Assembly (NCBI GenBank): GCA_964596065.1
Contig: CAZQSM010000020.1
Location: forward strand, 1 to 31,520
Direction: 5' to 3'
Origin: SZUA-254 sp964596065
Lineage (GTDB): Bacteria; Bacteroidota; Ignavibacteria; UBA10030; SZUA-254
Length of the DNA: 31,520 nt
How positions within the stretch are numbered: position 1 is the first letter of the stretch; every line of letters begins with the position of its first letter. Of the stretch, positions 1 to 8,008 are shown piece by piece. The notes beneath the pieces were generated by a model. The model saw nothing but the letters and a program-made list of their open reading frames with translations, made no database searches and was not told the DNA's origin. Both the position numbers and the translations under genes were made by a program.

Positions 1-564
1 GAGGCAGTGGTTGCAGATCCGCGGGAAGTAGAACATCACCAGCCGCTCGATCGCGAAGAGCTGTTCGCGCTGCTCTCCGGTGAGGTTCTTGAGGTTCGGG
101 TCGTTCCGCGCGTAGACGGGGGACCCGCCCAGGTCGTCGTCCCAGTTCGGTCCCGCCTCCACGTTGATGTATTCCCCGGTCACCATCGAGATGGGGCGGG
201 CCGTCGGCTGGTCGTCCCCCTCCGGGGCGTTGAAGAGCTCGTCGTACTTGTAGGTCCACGGCTCGTAGTAGTCGTCCATCGACGGCATGGACGGGTTGTG
301 AAAAATGTCGGTCACGGTCCTCGATTTGCTGGTGGACCGGAGCCCGATCTCGTCGCCCCGCTTCTCCCAGCCGCCGCGGTACTTCTCCTGGTCCTCCCAC
401 TGGGTCGGGAACCCGGTTCCCGGCTTCGTCTCGACGTTGTTCCACCACATGTACTCGGTGCCCTTCCGGTCCGTCCAGATGTTCTTGCACGCGATGCTGC
501 AGGTGTGGCAGCCGATGCACTTGTCGAGGTGGAAGACCATCGATACCTGGGATCTGACGTTCAT
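1..564 (-). CDS. narH: Respiratory nitrate reductase beta subunit NarH (5' part; runs off the left edge)
   Basis: This is the iron-sulfur electron-transfer subunit of the cytoplasmic-facing nitrate reductase; it passes electrons from the membrane subunit to NarG. The 188 codons present begin with the NarH N-terminus (MNVRSQVSMVFHLDKC). The first cluster motif is C16-x2-C19-x2-C22-x3-C26. The conserved stretches NNVETKPG, DDYYEPW and GPNWDDDLGG follow. The sequence ends in PRICNHCL, the start of the second cysteine group, so about 300 residues and the remaining clusters lie outside the window. The ATG at 564 follows the narG stop by 11 bases, as usual in nar operons. Nitrobacter-type nitrite oxidoreductase beta subunits are close relatives, so the direction of catalysis is inferred. 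Confidence 0.95.
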   Translation of the reverse strand, partial: MNVRSQVSMVFHLDKCIGCHTCSIACKNIWTDRKGTEYMWWNNVETKPGTGFPTQWEDQEKYRGGWEKRGDEIGLRSTSKSRTVTDIFHNPSMPSMDDYYEPWTYKYDELFNAPEGDDQPTARPISMVTGEYINVEAGPNWDDDLGGSPVYARNDPNLKNLTGEQREQLFAIERLVMFYFPRICNHCL

Positions 565-575
565 GCGCGTATCTC

Positions 576-3500
576 CTACCAGACCAGTCGTGGAAGTTTC
601 CGGACGAGGACGTGCGTGTCGCGGTTGCTGCCCGTCGGTCCCCAGTAATTGAAGTGGAACGTGAACTGGCCGTACCCGCCGACCATCAGGTTCGGCTTGA
701 GGCGCGTCCTCGTGAGGGAGTTGTGCCCGCCCGCCCGCCGGTCGTTGCGCAGCGGCGATTTCGGCACGGAGTACGTCCGCTCGGGCGAATGGTAGATGAT
801 GCAGATCCCGCGGGGGATCCTGGCGCTCACGGCGGCCCGCGTCACGACGACGCCGTGGTCGTTGTGCACTTCCACCCAGTCGTTGTCGTCGATGCCGAGC
901 TCGGCGGCGTCCTTCTCGTTCATCCAGAAGGGTTCCACGCCGCGCGAGAGTGTGGTCATCCGCTGGTTGTCGCCGTAAGTCGAATGGATGTGCCACTTCC
1001 CGTGCGGCGTCAGGTAGTTGAGCGTCTTCGTCTTCCCCACCTCCCTGCTGAAGCGGAGGTCGGCGTACTCGGTCGGCAGCGGCTTCGGTTTGTACGTCGG
1101 AAGGTGTTCGCCGAAATCGATGTACCCCGGGTGGTCGAGGTAGAAATGCTGCCGCCCGGTGAGGGTCCGCCAGGGGACCAGCGATTCCTTGTTGTAGGTG
1201 AACGGGGAATACGCCCGCCCGTTTTCGGTGATGCCGGACCACATCGGGCTGTTGAGGAGGCGCATCGGGCTCGCCTGGAGCTGCTTGTAACTGATCCGCA
1301 CGCCGCGGTTCTTCTCCGCGAGCTGCGCGAGCGGCAGGCCGACCTTTTCCTCCATGTTCTTGTACGACCGCCAGGCGAGTTCCCCGTTGGTGACCGTCGC
1401 CAGGTGGAGGATCGCGTCGCAGACCTGGACGTCCTCCCGCAGGGATGGATAGGTCATCCCGTCGAACGACTCCGTCTTCCCCGTGATGAGCATCTGGTCG
1501 TAGAAGTCGTCGATGGCGTATTTCGTGCCGTGGGCGCCGAGGCCGTTTTCGCGCGCCAGCGGCCCGAACGAGATGAACTGGTTGTAGGTGTTCTTATAGT
1601 CCCGCGACACCACCGAAATCGTCGGCATCGTTTTCCCCGGGACGGCCTCGATCTCCCCCGTGATCCACTCCTTCATCGCCGGCTGGGAGATTTCCGCGGG
1701 CGTGTCGTGGAGCAGGGGCGTCACCATCACGTCGTTGACGCGCTCCGGGAAGTGCGCGGCCGCCAGCTCGGAGAACTTCTTCGCGATGGCCCGGAAGATG
1801 TCCCAGTCGCTCTTCGATTCCCAGCAGGGGGGCACGGCGGCCGAGAGCGGGTGGATGAAGCTGTGCATGTCGGTGGAGTTCAGGTCGGCTTTTTCATACC
1901 AGGTGGCCGCCGGCAGCACGATGTCGGAATAGAGGGCCGAGGTGTCCATCCTGAAATTCAGGTCGACAACGAGGTCCATCTTTCCGTGCGGCACCTTGTC
2001 GTGCCACACCACTTCCCTGACGGAGTCCTTCGCCAGGTCCTCCGCGATCGCGTTGTCGTGGGTCCCCAGGTAGTGCCGGAGGAAATACTCGTGCCCCTTG
2101 CTGCTCGACATCAGGGCGTTTCCCCTCCAGATGTACCAGACCCGCGGCCAGTTTTCCTCGGCGTCCGGGTCCTCCACGGAGAACTTCAGTTCCTTCGACT
2201 TCAATTTCTCCACCACGTACCGCGAGACCTTCTCGGGCGTGTCCGCCCCCGCGGCCGCGGCCTCCTTCGCCAGTTCGAGCGAATTTTTCCCGAACTGGGG
2301 ATAGAAGGGCAGCCAGCCGTTGCGGACGGCGCTCACCTGCACGTCGATCGTGTGCCCCTGCGCCATCGTTCCGGGGCGCGGGTCGGTGGGGACAGTGTGG
2401 TAATCCGTGAAGCCCTTTTCGTACCGCCACTGGTCGGTGTTCACGTAGTGCCAGCTCGGGGCGTTCTGGAGCCGCGACGTGCCGTACCAGTCCTTCGCAA
2501 AGGCGATGTTGCCCCACGGTTCACCGGGGGCCAGTTTCTCCTGTCCGACGTAGTGCGCGAGGCCTCCGCCGTTGACCCCCACGCATCCGCAGAACATCAG
2601 CGCGTGGATTCCGGCCCGGTACATCAGGTTGCCGTGATACCAGTGGTTGATGCCCGCGCCGATGATGATCGTGCACTTGCCGTTGGTGTGCATCGCCGTG
2701 GATCCCCACTCCCGCGCGAACTGGAGCAGGTCCTTCCGGCCGATGCCGGTATACCTTTCCGACCAGGCGGGAGTGTAGGGAAGATCCGGGTCGTCATAAT
2801 CCTTCGGATAATCGCCCTGCAATCCCCTGCTCACGCCGTACTGCGCCATCAGGAGATCGTACGCCGTGGCGACAACGGCCGTCGTTCCGTCGGCGAGCGG
2901 GATCTTCTTCACCGGTACCTGTCGGACCAGGGGGCGCCCCTCGGCAAAGTCGTCGAACCTGACGCCCGCGGTTCCGTCGCTCCCCCCGAGGAATGTGAGG
3001 GTCGGATCGATCTCTGAGCCGTCGACGGAGTCTTTCAATTCCAGGTTCCATTGCCCCTTCTGCTTCGCCCAGCGGTGGCCGACGCTCCCCATCGGCATCT
3101 TCGGCCTGCCCGCGTGGGCGTCCCACATCAGGAATTTCCACTCGCCGTTCTCGGCCGCCGCGTAGTGCGCCAGCCGGTTCGCCCTCAGGAGCTGTCCGGG
3201 TTTGTACGCCGCGGCCCCGGCCCCTTCCGGGCCCTTGCCTCCGCCCTTCCCCGGGGCGTGCAGCTCCACCAGGAACGGCGCGTCGGTGTAGCGCTTCGTG
3301 TAATCGATGAAGTAGGGGACCTGCCGCCGGTGGTGGAACTCGTTCAGGAGGACGTGGTTGACCGCCATCCACCAGGCGCCGTCCTGACCCGCGTTGACCG
3401 ACACCCAGTGGTCGGCGTATTTCGCCACCTGGTTGAAATCGGGAGAGAACACGTACATCTTCGTGCCGTTGTGCCTCGCCTCCGCCGCGAAGTGGCAGTC

Positions 3501-4256
3501 GGGCGTGCGGGTCATGTTGAGGTTGGAACCCATCACGGCGAGGAGCTTCGCGTTGTACCAGTCCGCCGACTCGTTGACGTCGGTCTGTTCGCCCCACGTT
3601 TCGGGGGAAGCCGACGGAAGGTCGCAGTACCAGTCGTAAAACGAGAGGGAGATGCCGCCGAGGAGCTGCATCAGCCGCGCGCCCGCGGCGTAGCTCACCA
3701 TCGACATCGCGGGGATCGGGGAGAATCCCGCGATCCGGTCGGGACCGTGCTTCCTGATCGTGTGGATGTTCGCCGCCGCCATGATCTCGAGGACGTCGTC
3801 CCACGATGCCCTCCGGAACCCCCCCTTGCCCCGCGCCTTCTGCCATCTGCGCCGTTTCTCCGGGTCGGAGACGAGCGCCTTCCAGGCCTCCACGGGGTCC
3901 TCGTGTTCCATCCTCGCCTGCTTCCAGAGGTCCATCATCGCGCCGCGGATGTACGGGTACTTTACCCTGAGCGGGCTGTAGAGATACCAGGAGAACGAGA
4001 TTCCCCTCTGGCATCCGCGCGGTTCGTACGGGGGAAGGCCGCTTTCGAGCATCGGGTAGTCGAGCCCCTGCATCTCCCAGGTGACGATACCGTCCTTGAC
4101 GTGGATCATCCAGGTGCAGGATCCGGTGCAGTTCACGCCGTGGGTGCTCCGGACGACCTTGTCCGACTGCCAGCGGTTCCGGTAGAACTCCTCCCATCCC
4201 CGGAGGTTCGGGTCGGTCTCGTCCTTGATCCAGGGGATGCTGTCGTGCTTATTCAT
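576..4256 (-). CDS. narG: Respiratory nitrate reductase alpha subunit NarG (molybdopterin)
   Basis: This is the catalytic Mo-bisMGD subunit that reduces nitrate to nitrite on the cytoplasmic side of the membrane. It is 1226 residues long, close to the roughly 1245 of E. coli NarG, and aligns along its length from memory. The FS0 [4Fe-4S] ligands are H39, C43, C47 (STHGVNCTGSC) and C82 (EPRGC). The Mo ligand is the Asp of YCDLP (D212). There is no twin-arginine signal, so this is the cytoplasmic NarG type. The ATG at 4256 has a GGAGAA ribosome site and overlaps the end of the upstream cytochrome gene by 8 bases, suggesting translational coupling. The C-terminus is shorter than in E. coli, ending soon after the conserved GSNRDTHVLVRK. 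Nitrobacter-type NxrA is closely related, but the NsrR, hemerythrin and NarC-like neighbours fit nitrate respiration better. Confidence 0.96.
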   Translation of the reverse strand: MNKHDSIPWIKDETDPNLRGWEEFYRNRWQSDKVVRSTHGVNCTGSCTWMIHVKDGIVTWEMQGLDYPMLESGLPPYEPRGCQRGISFSWYLYSPLRVKYPYIRGAMMDLWKQARMEHEDPVEAWKALVSDPEKRRRWQKARGKGGFRRASWDDVLEIMAAANIHTIRKHGPDRIAGFSPIPAMSMVSYAAGARLMQLLGGISLSFYDWYCDLPSASPETWGEQTDVNESADWYNAKLLAVMGSNLNMTRTPDCHFAAEARHNGTKMYVFSPDFNQVAKYADHWVSVNAGQDGAWWMAVNHVLLNEFHHRRQVPYFIDYTKRYTDAPFLVELHAPGKGGGKGPEGAGAAAYKPGQLLRANRLAHYAAAENGEWKFLMWDAHAGRPKMPMGSVGHRWAKQKGQWNLELKDSVDGSEIDPTLTFLGGSDGTAGVRFDDFAEGRPLVRQVPVKKIPLADGTTAVVATAYDLLMAQYGVSRGLQGDYPKDYDDPDLPYTPAWSERYTGIGRKDLLQFAREWGSTAMHTNGKCTIIIGAGINHWYHGNLMYRAGIHALMFCGCVGVNGGGLAHYVGQEKLAPGEPWGNIAFAKDWYGTSRLQNAPSWHYVNTDQWRYEKGFTDYHTVPTDPRPGTMAQGHTIDVQVSAVRNGWLPFYPQFGKNSLELAKEAAAAGADTPEKVSRYVVEKLKSKELKFSVEDPDAEENWPRVWYIWRGNALMSSSKGHEYFLRHYLGTHDNAIAEDLAKDSVREVVWHDKVPHGKMDLVVDLNFRMDTSALYSDIVLPAATWYEKADLNSTDMHSFIHPLSAAVPPCWESKSDWDIFRAIAKKFSELAAAHFPERVNDVMVTPLLHDTPAEISQPAMKEWITGEIEAVPGKTMPTISVVSRDYKNTYNQFISFGPLARENGLGAHGTKYAIDDFYDQMLITGKTESFDGMTYPSLREDVQVCDAILHLATVTNGELAWRSYKNMEEKVGLPLAQLAEKNRGVRISYKQLQASPMRLLNSPMWSGITENGRAYSPFTYNKESLVPWRTLTGRQHFYLDHPGYIDFGEHLPTYKPKPLPTEYADLRFSREVGKTKTLNYLTPHGKWHIHSTYGDNQRMTTLSRGVEPFWMNEKDAAELGIDDNDWVEVHNDHGVVVTRAAVSARIPRGICIIYHSPERTYSVPKSPLRNDRRAGGHNSLTRTRLKPNLMVGGYGQFTFHFNYWGPTGSNRDTHVLVRKLPRLVW

Positions 4257-5106
4257 TGACGTTCTCCAGCTTTTTCGATTGAACGAGGGGACGCCGCACG
4301 GAGCGGAAACGCTTGTGCCAGACCACGTCGAAGAGGCCCAGCATCAGCAGCGTCCCCCCCAGGCCGATCAGCACGAAGTTGAGGCGGGCCGTCGACGCGT
4401 CCTCGGGGCTCCGTTGCAGCGTGCTCTGGAAGTAGGCGACGATGCCGAGGATCTCCTCCGGCTCGAGCGGTTTGCGGTTGTAGACCGACTGCATCGTGGG
4501 AGTGGCGGGAGAGGAGAGCCAGACCGAGAGGGTTTTCCTCCCGCCGTAGCGCTCGAGGACGGTCGTGAGGTCCGGGGCGAGCGTCCCGCCCCCGAGCCCG
4601 GCGACCCCGTGGGCGCCGTGGCAGGAGAGGCAGGCCGGACCGCCGTTGGCCAGCGGGATCGTCCCGAGGAAGAGTTCCCGCCCGCGCTCGATGTCGCGCG
4701 GGGTGAAGGGGCGGTCGCTGACCTGCACGCCGGCGAACTGCGATTTTTCGAGTTTCGACTCGGCGTCGATCAGGTCGAGGAGCGACTCCGCCCTGGCCTT
4801 CGTCATGCCGGGGAGCGCGGGCATCACCGCGCCGCGGGCGTCCTGCTGCAGCTCCAGGGCGTACGGGTCGCCCGCGTCGAGCAATCCCCTCGGATCGACG
4901 ATGAAGCGGGAGAGCCAGGCGCGGTCTTTCCGGGCGGAGACGTTCTTCAGGTCGGGACCGGTGAGCCTTCCCCCGCCGATGGTGTGGCAGCTGGAGCAGT
5001 TCTGCTTGAAAAAGGCCGCCGCCTCCTGCGCCGACGCGGTGCCCCTGATGAGGAGCCCGGCGATGATGCCGCCGGCTGCGAACGCGGCGAATCGAAAGTG
5101 GGTCAT
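4249..5106 (-). CDS. Membrane-anchored diheme cytochrome c (NarC-like)
   Basis: The protein has 285 residues. It starts with an N-terminal signal (about residues 1-26, ending TASAQ). Two class I cytochrome c domains follow, with heme motifs CSSCH (37-41) and CLSCH (159-163). A C-terminal transmembrane helix (about 243-264) is followed by a short basic tail. A candidate axial Met is in AVMPALPG (about 95). The predicted topology places both hemes outside the cytoplasm. Its place directly before narG, overlapping it by 8 bases, recalls the diheme NarC that heads the nar operon of Thermus, where it takes part in electron delivery to the nitrate reductase; a similar role here is inferred. The ATG at 5106 is preceded by CGGAGA. 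It could instead be a general cytochrome linking a quinol oxidase to the reductase. Confidence 0.85.
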   Translation of the reverse strand: MTHFRFAAFAAGGIIAGLLIRGTASAQEAAAFFKQNCSSCHTIGGGRLTGPDLKNVSARKDRAWLSRFIVDPRGLLDAGDPYALELQQDARGAVMPALPGMTKARAESLLDLIDAESKLEKSQFAGVQVSDRPFTPRDIERGRELFLGTIPLANGGPACLSCHGAHGVAGLGGGTLAPDLTTVLERYGGRKTLSVWLSSPATPTMQSVYNRKPLEPEEILGIVAYFQSTLQRSPEDASTARLNFVLIGLGGTLLMLGLFDVVWHKRFRSVRRPLVQSKKLENVNE

Positions 5107-5128
5107 CGTTGTCTCCGGATCTGGTGGT

Positions 5129-5704
5129 TCAGGCGCGGACGGCCGCCGTCGCGCTGCCGATTTCCCTCTCGAGGCGATCGAGGTCGCGGAGCAGGTCGGC
5201 CTTCGCCCGGCATGCCTCGCCGGTCGCTTCCGCGGCGGCGAAATCGTTCGTCAGCCGGTCTTTTTCACTCTGCCGAAGCCGCATGTCCGCCATCACGAAG
5301 AGCACCTGGTCCTCCTTCATGATGTGGGACCGGAGGAGGACCGAAAATTCACGGGCCGGACGGCAGAATGCCGGGATGCCGGCGCGGTTCCCGGCGGCGA
5401 GCTGCGCGAGGGCCTCCCCCATCGATCGCACGAGGGCGCGGCCGTCGTCGTGCTCGGTCAGCATCACCGCGAGCGGGCCCGCATCCTTCGGGAGGCCGGA
5501 CCGTTCGAGCGCGGGAAACAGGAACCCTTCCTCTTTTCCATGGTGGCACCGGTCCGCGAAGTGCCGGATGAACCGCATCGTCCCTTCGAGAAGCTCCGGG
5601 GGAACGGACGCGCCGCCTTCGAGCCTGTCGGCCGCCGTGACGAGGACGTCGAGCGCCCGTTCGATGGCGCGGTGTTCCTGCATGAGGATGTCGGTCGCTT
5701 TCAT
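5129..5704 (-). CDS. Hemerythrin-like domain protein
   Basis: The protein has 191 residues, is cytoplasmic, and has no signal. It is a four-helix hemerythrin/HHE protein with the diiron ligand pattern visible in order: EHRAIE near residue 10, RHFADRCHHGKEEGFLFP near 50, TEHDDGR near 85 and SHIMKEDQVLF near 130. A charged helical tail (about 145-191) follows. Proteins of this family bind O2 or NO, or serve in repair of NO-damaged iron centres. The ATG at 5704 overlaps the stop of the upstream Rrf2 regulator (ATGA), so the two are probably translationally coupled, and the cytochrome gene follows 22 bases after its stop. With an NsrR-like regulator in front and nitrate reductase behind, a role against NO formed during nitrate respiration is the best inference. 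Confidence 0.88.
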   Translation of the reverse strand: MKATDILMQEHRAIERALDVLVTAADRLEGGASVPPELLEGTMRFIRHFADRCHHGKEEGFLFPALERSGLPKDAGPLAVMLTEHDDGRALVRSMGEALAQLAAGNRAGIPAFCRPAREFSVLLRSHIMKEDQVLFVMADMRLRQSEKDRLTNDFAAAEATGEACRAKADLLRDLDRLEREIGSATAAVRA

Positions 5705-6180
5705 GGTGTCGCTGCCCTTTCGAACGGTTTGGGTCTGGGTTTGGGTTTCGCCGGGGCCGCCGGGACCCGGGCGAGCCGTTCCGAGAGCTCCTCCACGGTG
5801 GTGGTCTTGAGCATGTTGACGATAATTGCCCGTGACGTCTCCCACTCACCGTGCAGCGGGCACGGATCATCCTCGCGGCACTCGGGTAATCCGAGGATGC
5901 ACCCGTCCATCGTGGACGCCCCGTCGACGGAGTTGACGATTTCGGCCAGCCGGATCTCCGACGCCGGTTTGCCCAGGCGGAACCCGCCGTTGGTGCCTTT
6001 CGTGGAGAGCACGATGCCGTCCCGGTTCAGGATCTGGAGGATCTTTCCCAAGAAATGGTGGGGAATGTCAAGGGCGTCGGAAATTTCACGCACGTGGACT
6101 GCCGATCCATCCTCCCGCTTCGAGAGGTAGATCACCGCGCGCAGGGCGTACTGGCAGGAGCGTGAAAATATATTCGACAT
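5701..6180 (-). CDS. Rrf2-family transcriptional regulator, NsrR/IscR-like with three cysteines
   Basis: The protein has 159 residues. The N-terminus (FSRSCQYALRAVIYLS) and winged helix are typical of Rrf2 regulators, including the wing GTNGGFRL (about 63-69). Three cysteines at 94, 101 and 107 (C-x6-C-x5-C) match the Fe-S ligand arrangement of NsrR and IscR, where the cluster senses NO or Fe-S status. The C-terminal tail is rich in Pro and Lys (KPKPRPKP). It is the first gene of the hemerythrin-cytochrome-narGH operon and so probably regulates it and itself. The start is set by the conserved N-terminus; no Shine-Dalgarno site is seen, because a 10-base inverted repeat occupies that position. 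NsrR is favoured over IscR because no isc/suf genes are nearby. Confidence 0.88.
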   Translation of the reverse strand: MSNIFSRSCQYALRAVIYLSKREDGSAVHVREISDALDIPHHFLGKILQILNRDGIVLSTKGTNGGFRLGKPASEIRLAEIVNSVDGASTMDGCILGLPECREDDPCPLHGEWETSRAIIVNMLKTTTVEELSERLARVPAAPAKPKPRPKPFERAATP

Positions 6181-6184
6181 CGGT

Positions 6185-6214
6185 AATCAGATAATCAGAC
6201 TCTTTTATCTGATT
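6185..6214. promoter_or_regulatory. Perfect inverted repeat, likely operator of the Rrf2/nar operon
   Basis: AATCAGATAA (6185-6194) and TTATCTGATT (6205-6214) form a perfect 10-base inverted repeat with a 10-base spacer. The half-site AATCAGA also recurs directly at 6193-6199. It begins four bases upstream of the ATG of the Rrf2 regulator, in an AT-rich patch, so a bound protein would block both promoter and translation start. Autoregulation by the Rrf2 protein is inferred. A hairpin acting on the mRNA is an alternative. Confidence 0.55.
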
Positions 6215-6270
6215 CAACTTTTGTGCCATCCGCCCGGGGGGAATAAATCGCGCAATTGAATTGAATTTAA

Positions 6271-6286
6271 GGGGTAGGGATACCCC
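6271..6286 (-). terminator. Possible terminator of the 15287-6368 operon
   Basis: On the minus strand, GGGGTA-TCCC-TACCCC forms a 6-base GC-rich hairpin followed by TTAAATTCAATT. A second small hairpin (GAGAG/CTCTC around five T on the plus strand, 6291-6305) lies just before it. Both sit 60-100 bases past the last gene of the operon. The U tract is imperfect, so the call is tentative. Confidence 0.35.
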
Positions 6287-6367
6287 GGGGGAGAGTTTTT
6301 CTCTCAGGAATGAAAAAGTGGGTGAGAGGCGAATCAGTCCTGAAACGGGCGCGCCGGGGGGGGCCGA

Positions 6368-6628
6368 TCACATCTCGAAACCGTCCCGGATCTGGTCCAT
6401 CACGTGGAATTTTTCTGCGAGTTCCGTCTTGATGTTTTCCAGGAACCTGATCGTCCTCTCTTTTTTCGTCACGAGCTCGTTGAGCATCACCCGCACGTCG
6501 GGGTAGACGCACTGGTCGCGGAGTTCGCCGTAGCGGATGAACTGCTGGCGTTCGGCCTGGAGGGCGGAGTCGATGGCGGTGCAGGTTTCCCTGCAGGTGC
6601 GCGGGCAGAGCTTGTCGTTGCGTGTCAT
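6368..6628 (-). CDS. Small helical protein with an N-terminal CxxxCxxxC motif, function unknown
   Basis: The protein has 86 residues. The start at 6628 is fixed by a strong AAGGAG site seven bases upstream; a longer in-frame extension to 6682 is unlikely. The N-terminus carries three cysteines spaced C-x3-C-x3-C (positions 8, 12, 16). The remainder looks all-helical, with regularly spaced charged residues (YGELRDQ, VTKKERTIRFLENIK). It resembles half of a ferritin-like or rubrerythrin-like helical pair, but I do not recognise the family with certainty. It is the last gene of the 2-oxoacid oxidoreductase operon, 10 bases after the gamma subunit, so a link to that enzyme or to iron handling is possible. 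Confidence 0.7.
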   Translation of the reverse strand: MTRNDKLCPRTCRETCTAIDSALQAERQQFIRYGELRDQCVYPDVRVMLNELVTKKERTIRFLENIKTELAEKFHVMDQIRDGFEM

Positions 6629-6638
6629 GGAATGCTCC

Positions 6639-7190
6639 TTATGATTGTGCGACGCCGGAAACGAGTGATTGCCCCAGTTCAACGGCTTCCTTGTTGACCG
6701 GGATGAGGTGATGATACCGTTCCGGGAGGACCTTGGCGAGGGCCGTGAGGACCGATTCGACCGTAACCACCTCCGAGATGCCGAGGACGGCCCCGACCAT
6801 GATCATGTTCGCCACCTTCTTGTTCTCGAGGCGCTCGGACTCGCGGGCCGCGTCGACGGGGACGACGGTGACGTCGTCGCGCGTCGGCGGGTCGATGATG
6901 GCGCTCTTCTCGTAGATCAGGTGCCCGCCCGGCTTGACGCTCTTTTCGAACTTGTCGAGCGACGGCTGGTTGAGCGCCACCACCATGTCGAACGACGACA
7001 CGATCGGCGAACTGACCGGCTCTGACGAGATGATGACGATGCAATTGGCGGTCCCTCCACGCATTTCCGGGCCGTAGGAGGGCATCCACGACACCTCCTT
7101 CCCGTCGATCATGCCCGCGTAGGCGAGCGTCATGCCCATCGAGAGGACGCCCTGTCCCCCGAATCCCGCGATGAGAATCTCCTGTGTCAT
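6639..7190 (-). CDS. korC: 2-oxoacid:ferredoxin oxidoreductase, gamma subunit
   Basis: The protein has 183 residues. The N-terminus (ILIAGFGGQGVLSMG) and the motif PSYGPEMRGGTANC are the hallmarks of the gamma subunit of pyruvate/2-oxoacid ferredoxin oxidoreductases, which helps bind CoA. The length fits the roughly 186-residue OorC/KorC of the four-subunit enzymes. The ATG at 7190 lies 2 bases after the beta-subunit stop. It belongs to the order D-A-B-C found in oorDABC and korDABC operons. The substrate cannot be read from this subunit; 2-oxoglutarate and branched-chain 2-oxoacids are the candidates. Confidence 0.92.
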   Translation of the reverse strand: MTQEILIAGFGGQGVLSMGMTLAYAGMIDGKEVSWMPSYGPEMRGGTANCIVIISSEPVSSPIVSSFDMVVALNQPSLDKFEKSVKPGGHLIYEKSAIIDPPTRDDVTVVPVDAARESERLENKKVANMIMVGAVLGISEVVTVESVLTALAKVLPERYHHLIPVNKEAVELGQSLVSGVAQS

Positions 7191-7192
7191 GG

Positions 7193-8008
7193 TCAGTTTC
7201 CTTTCGCAACCCGCGCCACGCCGTCGACCTTCAGGTCGCCGAGCGGGTAGTGGGGGAACATGTGCTCTTCCATCCATTGATTCGACACCACCGGCGTCAT
7301 CTTCCAGCCGGACGGGCAGTTCGACACCACCTCGATGAGGCAGTACCCCTTCCCGTCCCTCTGGTGCTGCAGCGCCTTCTGGATCGCCTTCTTCGTCTTC
7401 CGGACCGCTGTCGGCGTGTGCACGGCCTGCCGGGTCACGTAGTACGCCCCGGGGAGCATCGAAATCAGGGCGGTGATGTTGAACGGAAAGCCCTGCGTGC
7501 TCAATTCGCGGCCGGCCGGGGTAGTGCTGGTCTTCATCCCCAGCAGCGTCGTCGGCGCCATCTGGCCGCCGGTCATCCCGTAGATGCCGTTGTTGATGAA
7601 CAGGACGAGGATGTTCTCCCCCCGGTTCGCGGCGTGGATCGTCTCCGCGGTGCCGATGGCGGCGAGGTCGCCGTCGCCCTGGTAGGAGAAAACGAAATGG
7701 CCGGGGAGCATCCGCTTGATGCCGGTCGCCACGGCGGCGGCCCTGCCGTGCGCGGCCTCCTGCATGTCGATGTTCATGTAATTATAGGCGAACACCGAGC
7801 ATCCCACGGGCGCGACACCGACGGTTTTCTCCTGGATCCCCATCTCGCCAACCACCTCCATCAGGATTTTGTGCACCGTCCCGTGGCCGCACCCCGGGCA
7901 GTAATGCATCCGGTTCCCGGTCAGCGTGTCCGGTTTTTCCCACGCCATCTCGAGCCCCTCGGGGCAGCCGGCCGGTTCGATCATCACGTCACCAACGGGG
8001 GTCGTCAT
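7193..8008 (-). CDS. korB: 2-oxoacid:ferredoxin oxidoreductase, beta subunit (TPP-binding)
   Basis: The protein has 271 residues. It carries the thiamine diphosphate site: YCPGCGHGTVH near residue 37, the Mg/TPP motif GDGDLAAIGTAE in the middle, and NNGIYGMTGGQMAPTT after it. The length agrees with OorB/KorB (about 273). The beta subunit carries out TPP-dependent decarboxylation of the 2-oxoacid and passes electrons on to the ferredoxin-like subunit. The ATG at 8008 overlaps the stop of the alpha subunit (ATGA), so the two are translationally coupled and presumably made in equal amounts. Confidence 0.94.
   Translation of the reverse strand: MTTPVGDVMIEPAGCPEGLEMAWEKPDTLTGNRMHYCPGCGHGTVHKILMEVVGEMGIQEKTVGVAPVGCSVFAYNYMNIDMQEAAHGRAAAVATGIKRMLPGHFVFSYQGDGDLAAIGTAETIHAANRGENILVLFINNGIYGMTGGQMAPTTLLGMKTSTTPAGRELSTQGFPFNITALISMLPGAYYVTRQAVHTPTAVRKTKKAIQKALQHQRDGKGYCLIEVVSNCPSGWKMTPVVSNQWMEEHMFPHYPLGDLKVDGVARVAKGN

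Noticed and set aside
612..3017. 801-codon plus-strand open frame opposite narG
   Set aside because: It is a shadow of narG: high GC at third positions leaves the opposite frame open. It is Arg/Val/His-rich with no domain, and narG is unmistakable.
576..4256. Nitrite oxidoreductase (NxrA) rather than NarG
   Set aside because: Not fully excluded, but the NarC-like cytochrome, the NsrR-like regulator and the anaerobic ferredoxin-based metabolism around it favour nitrate reduction.
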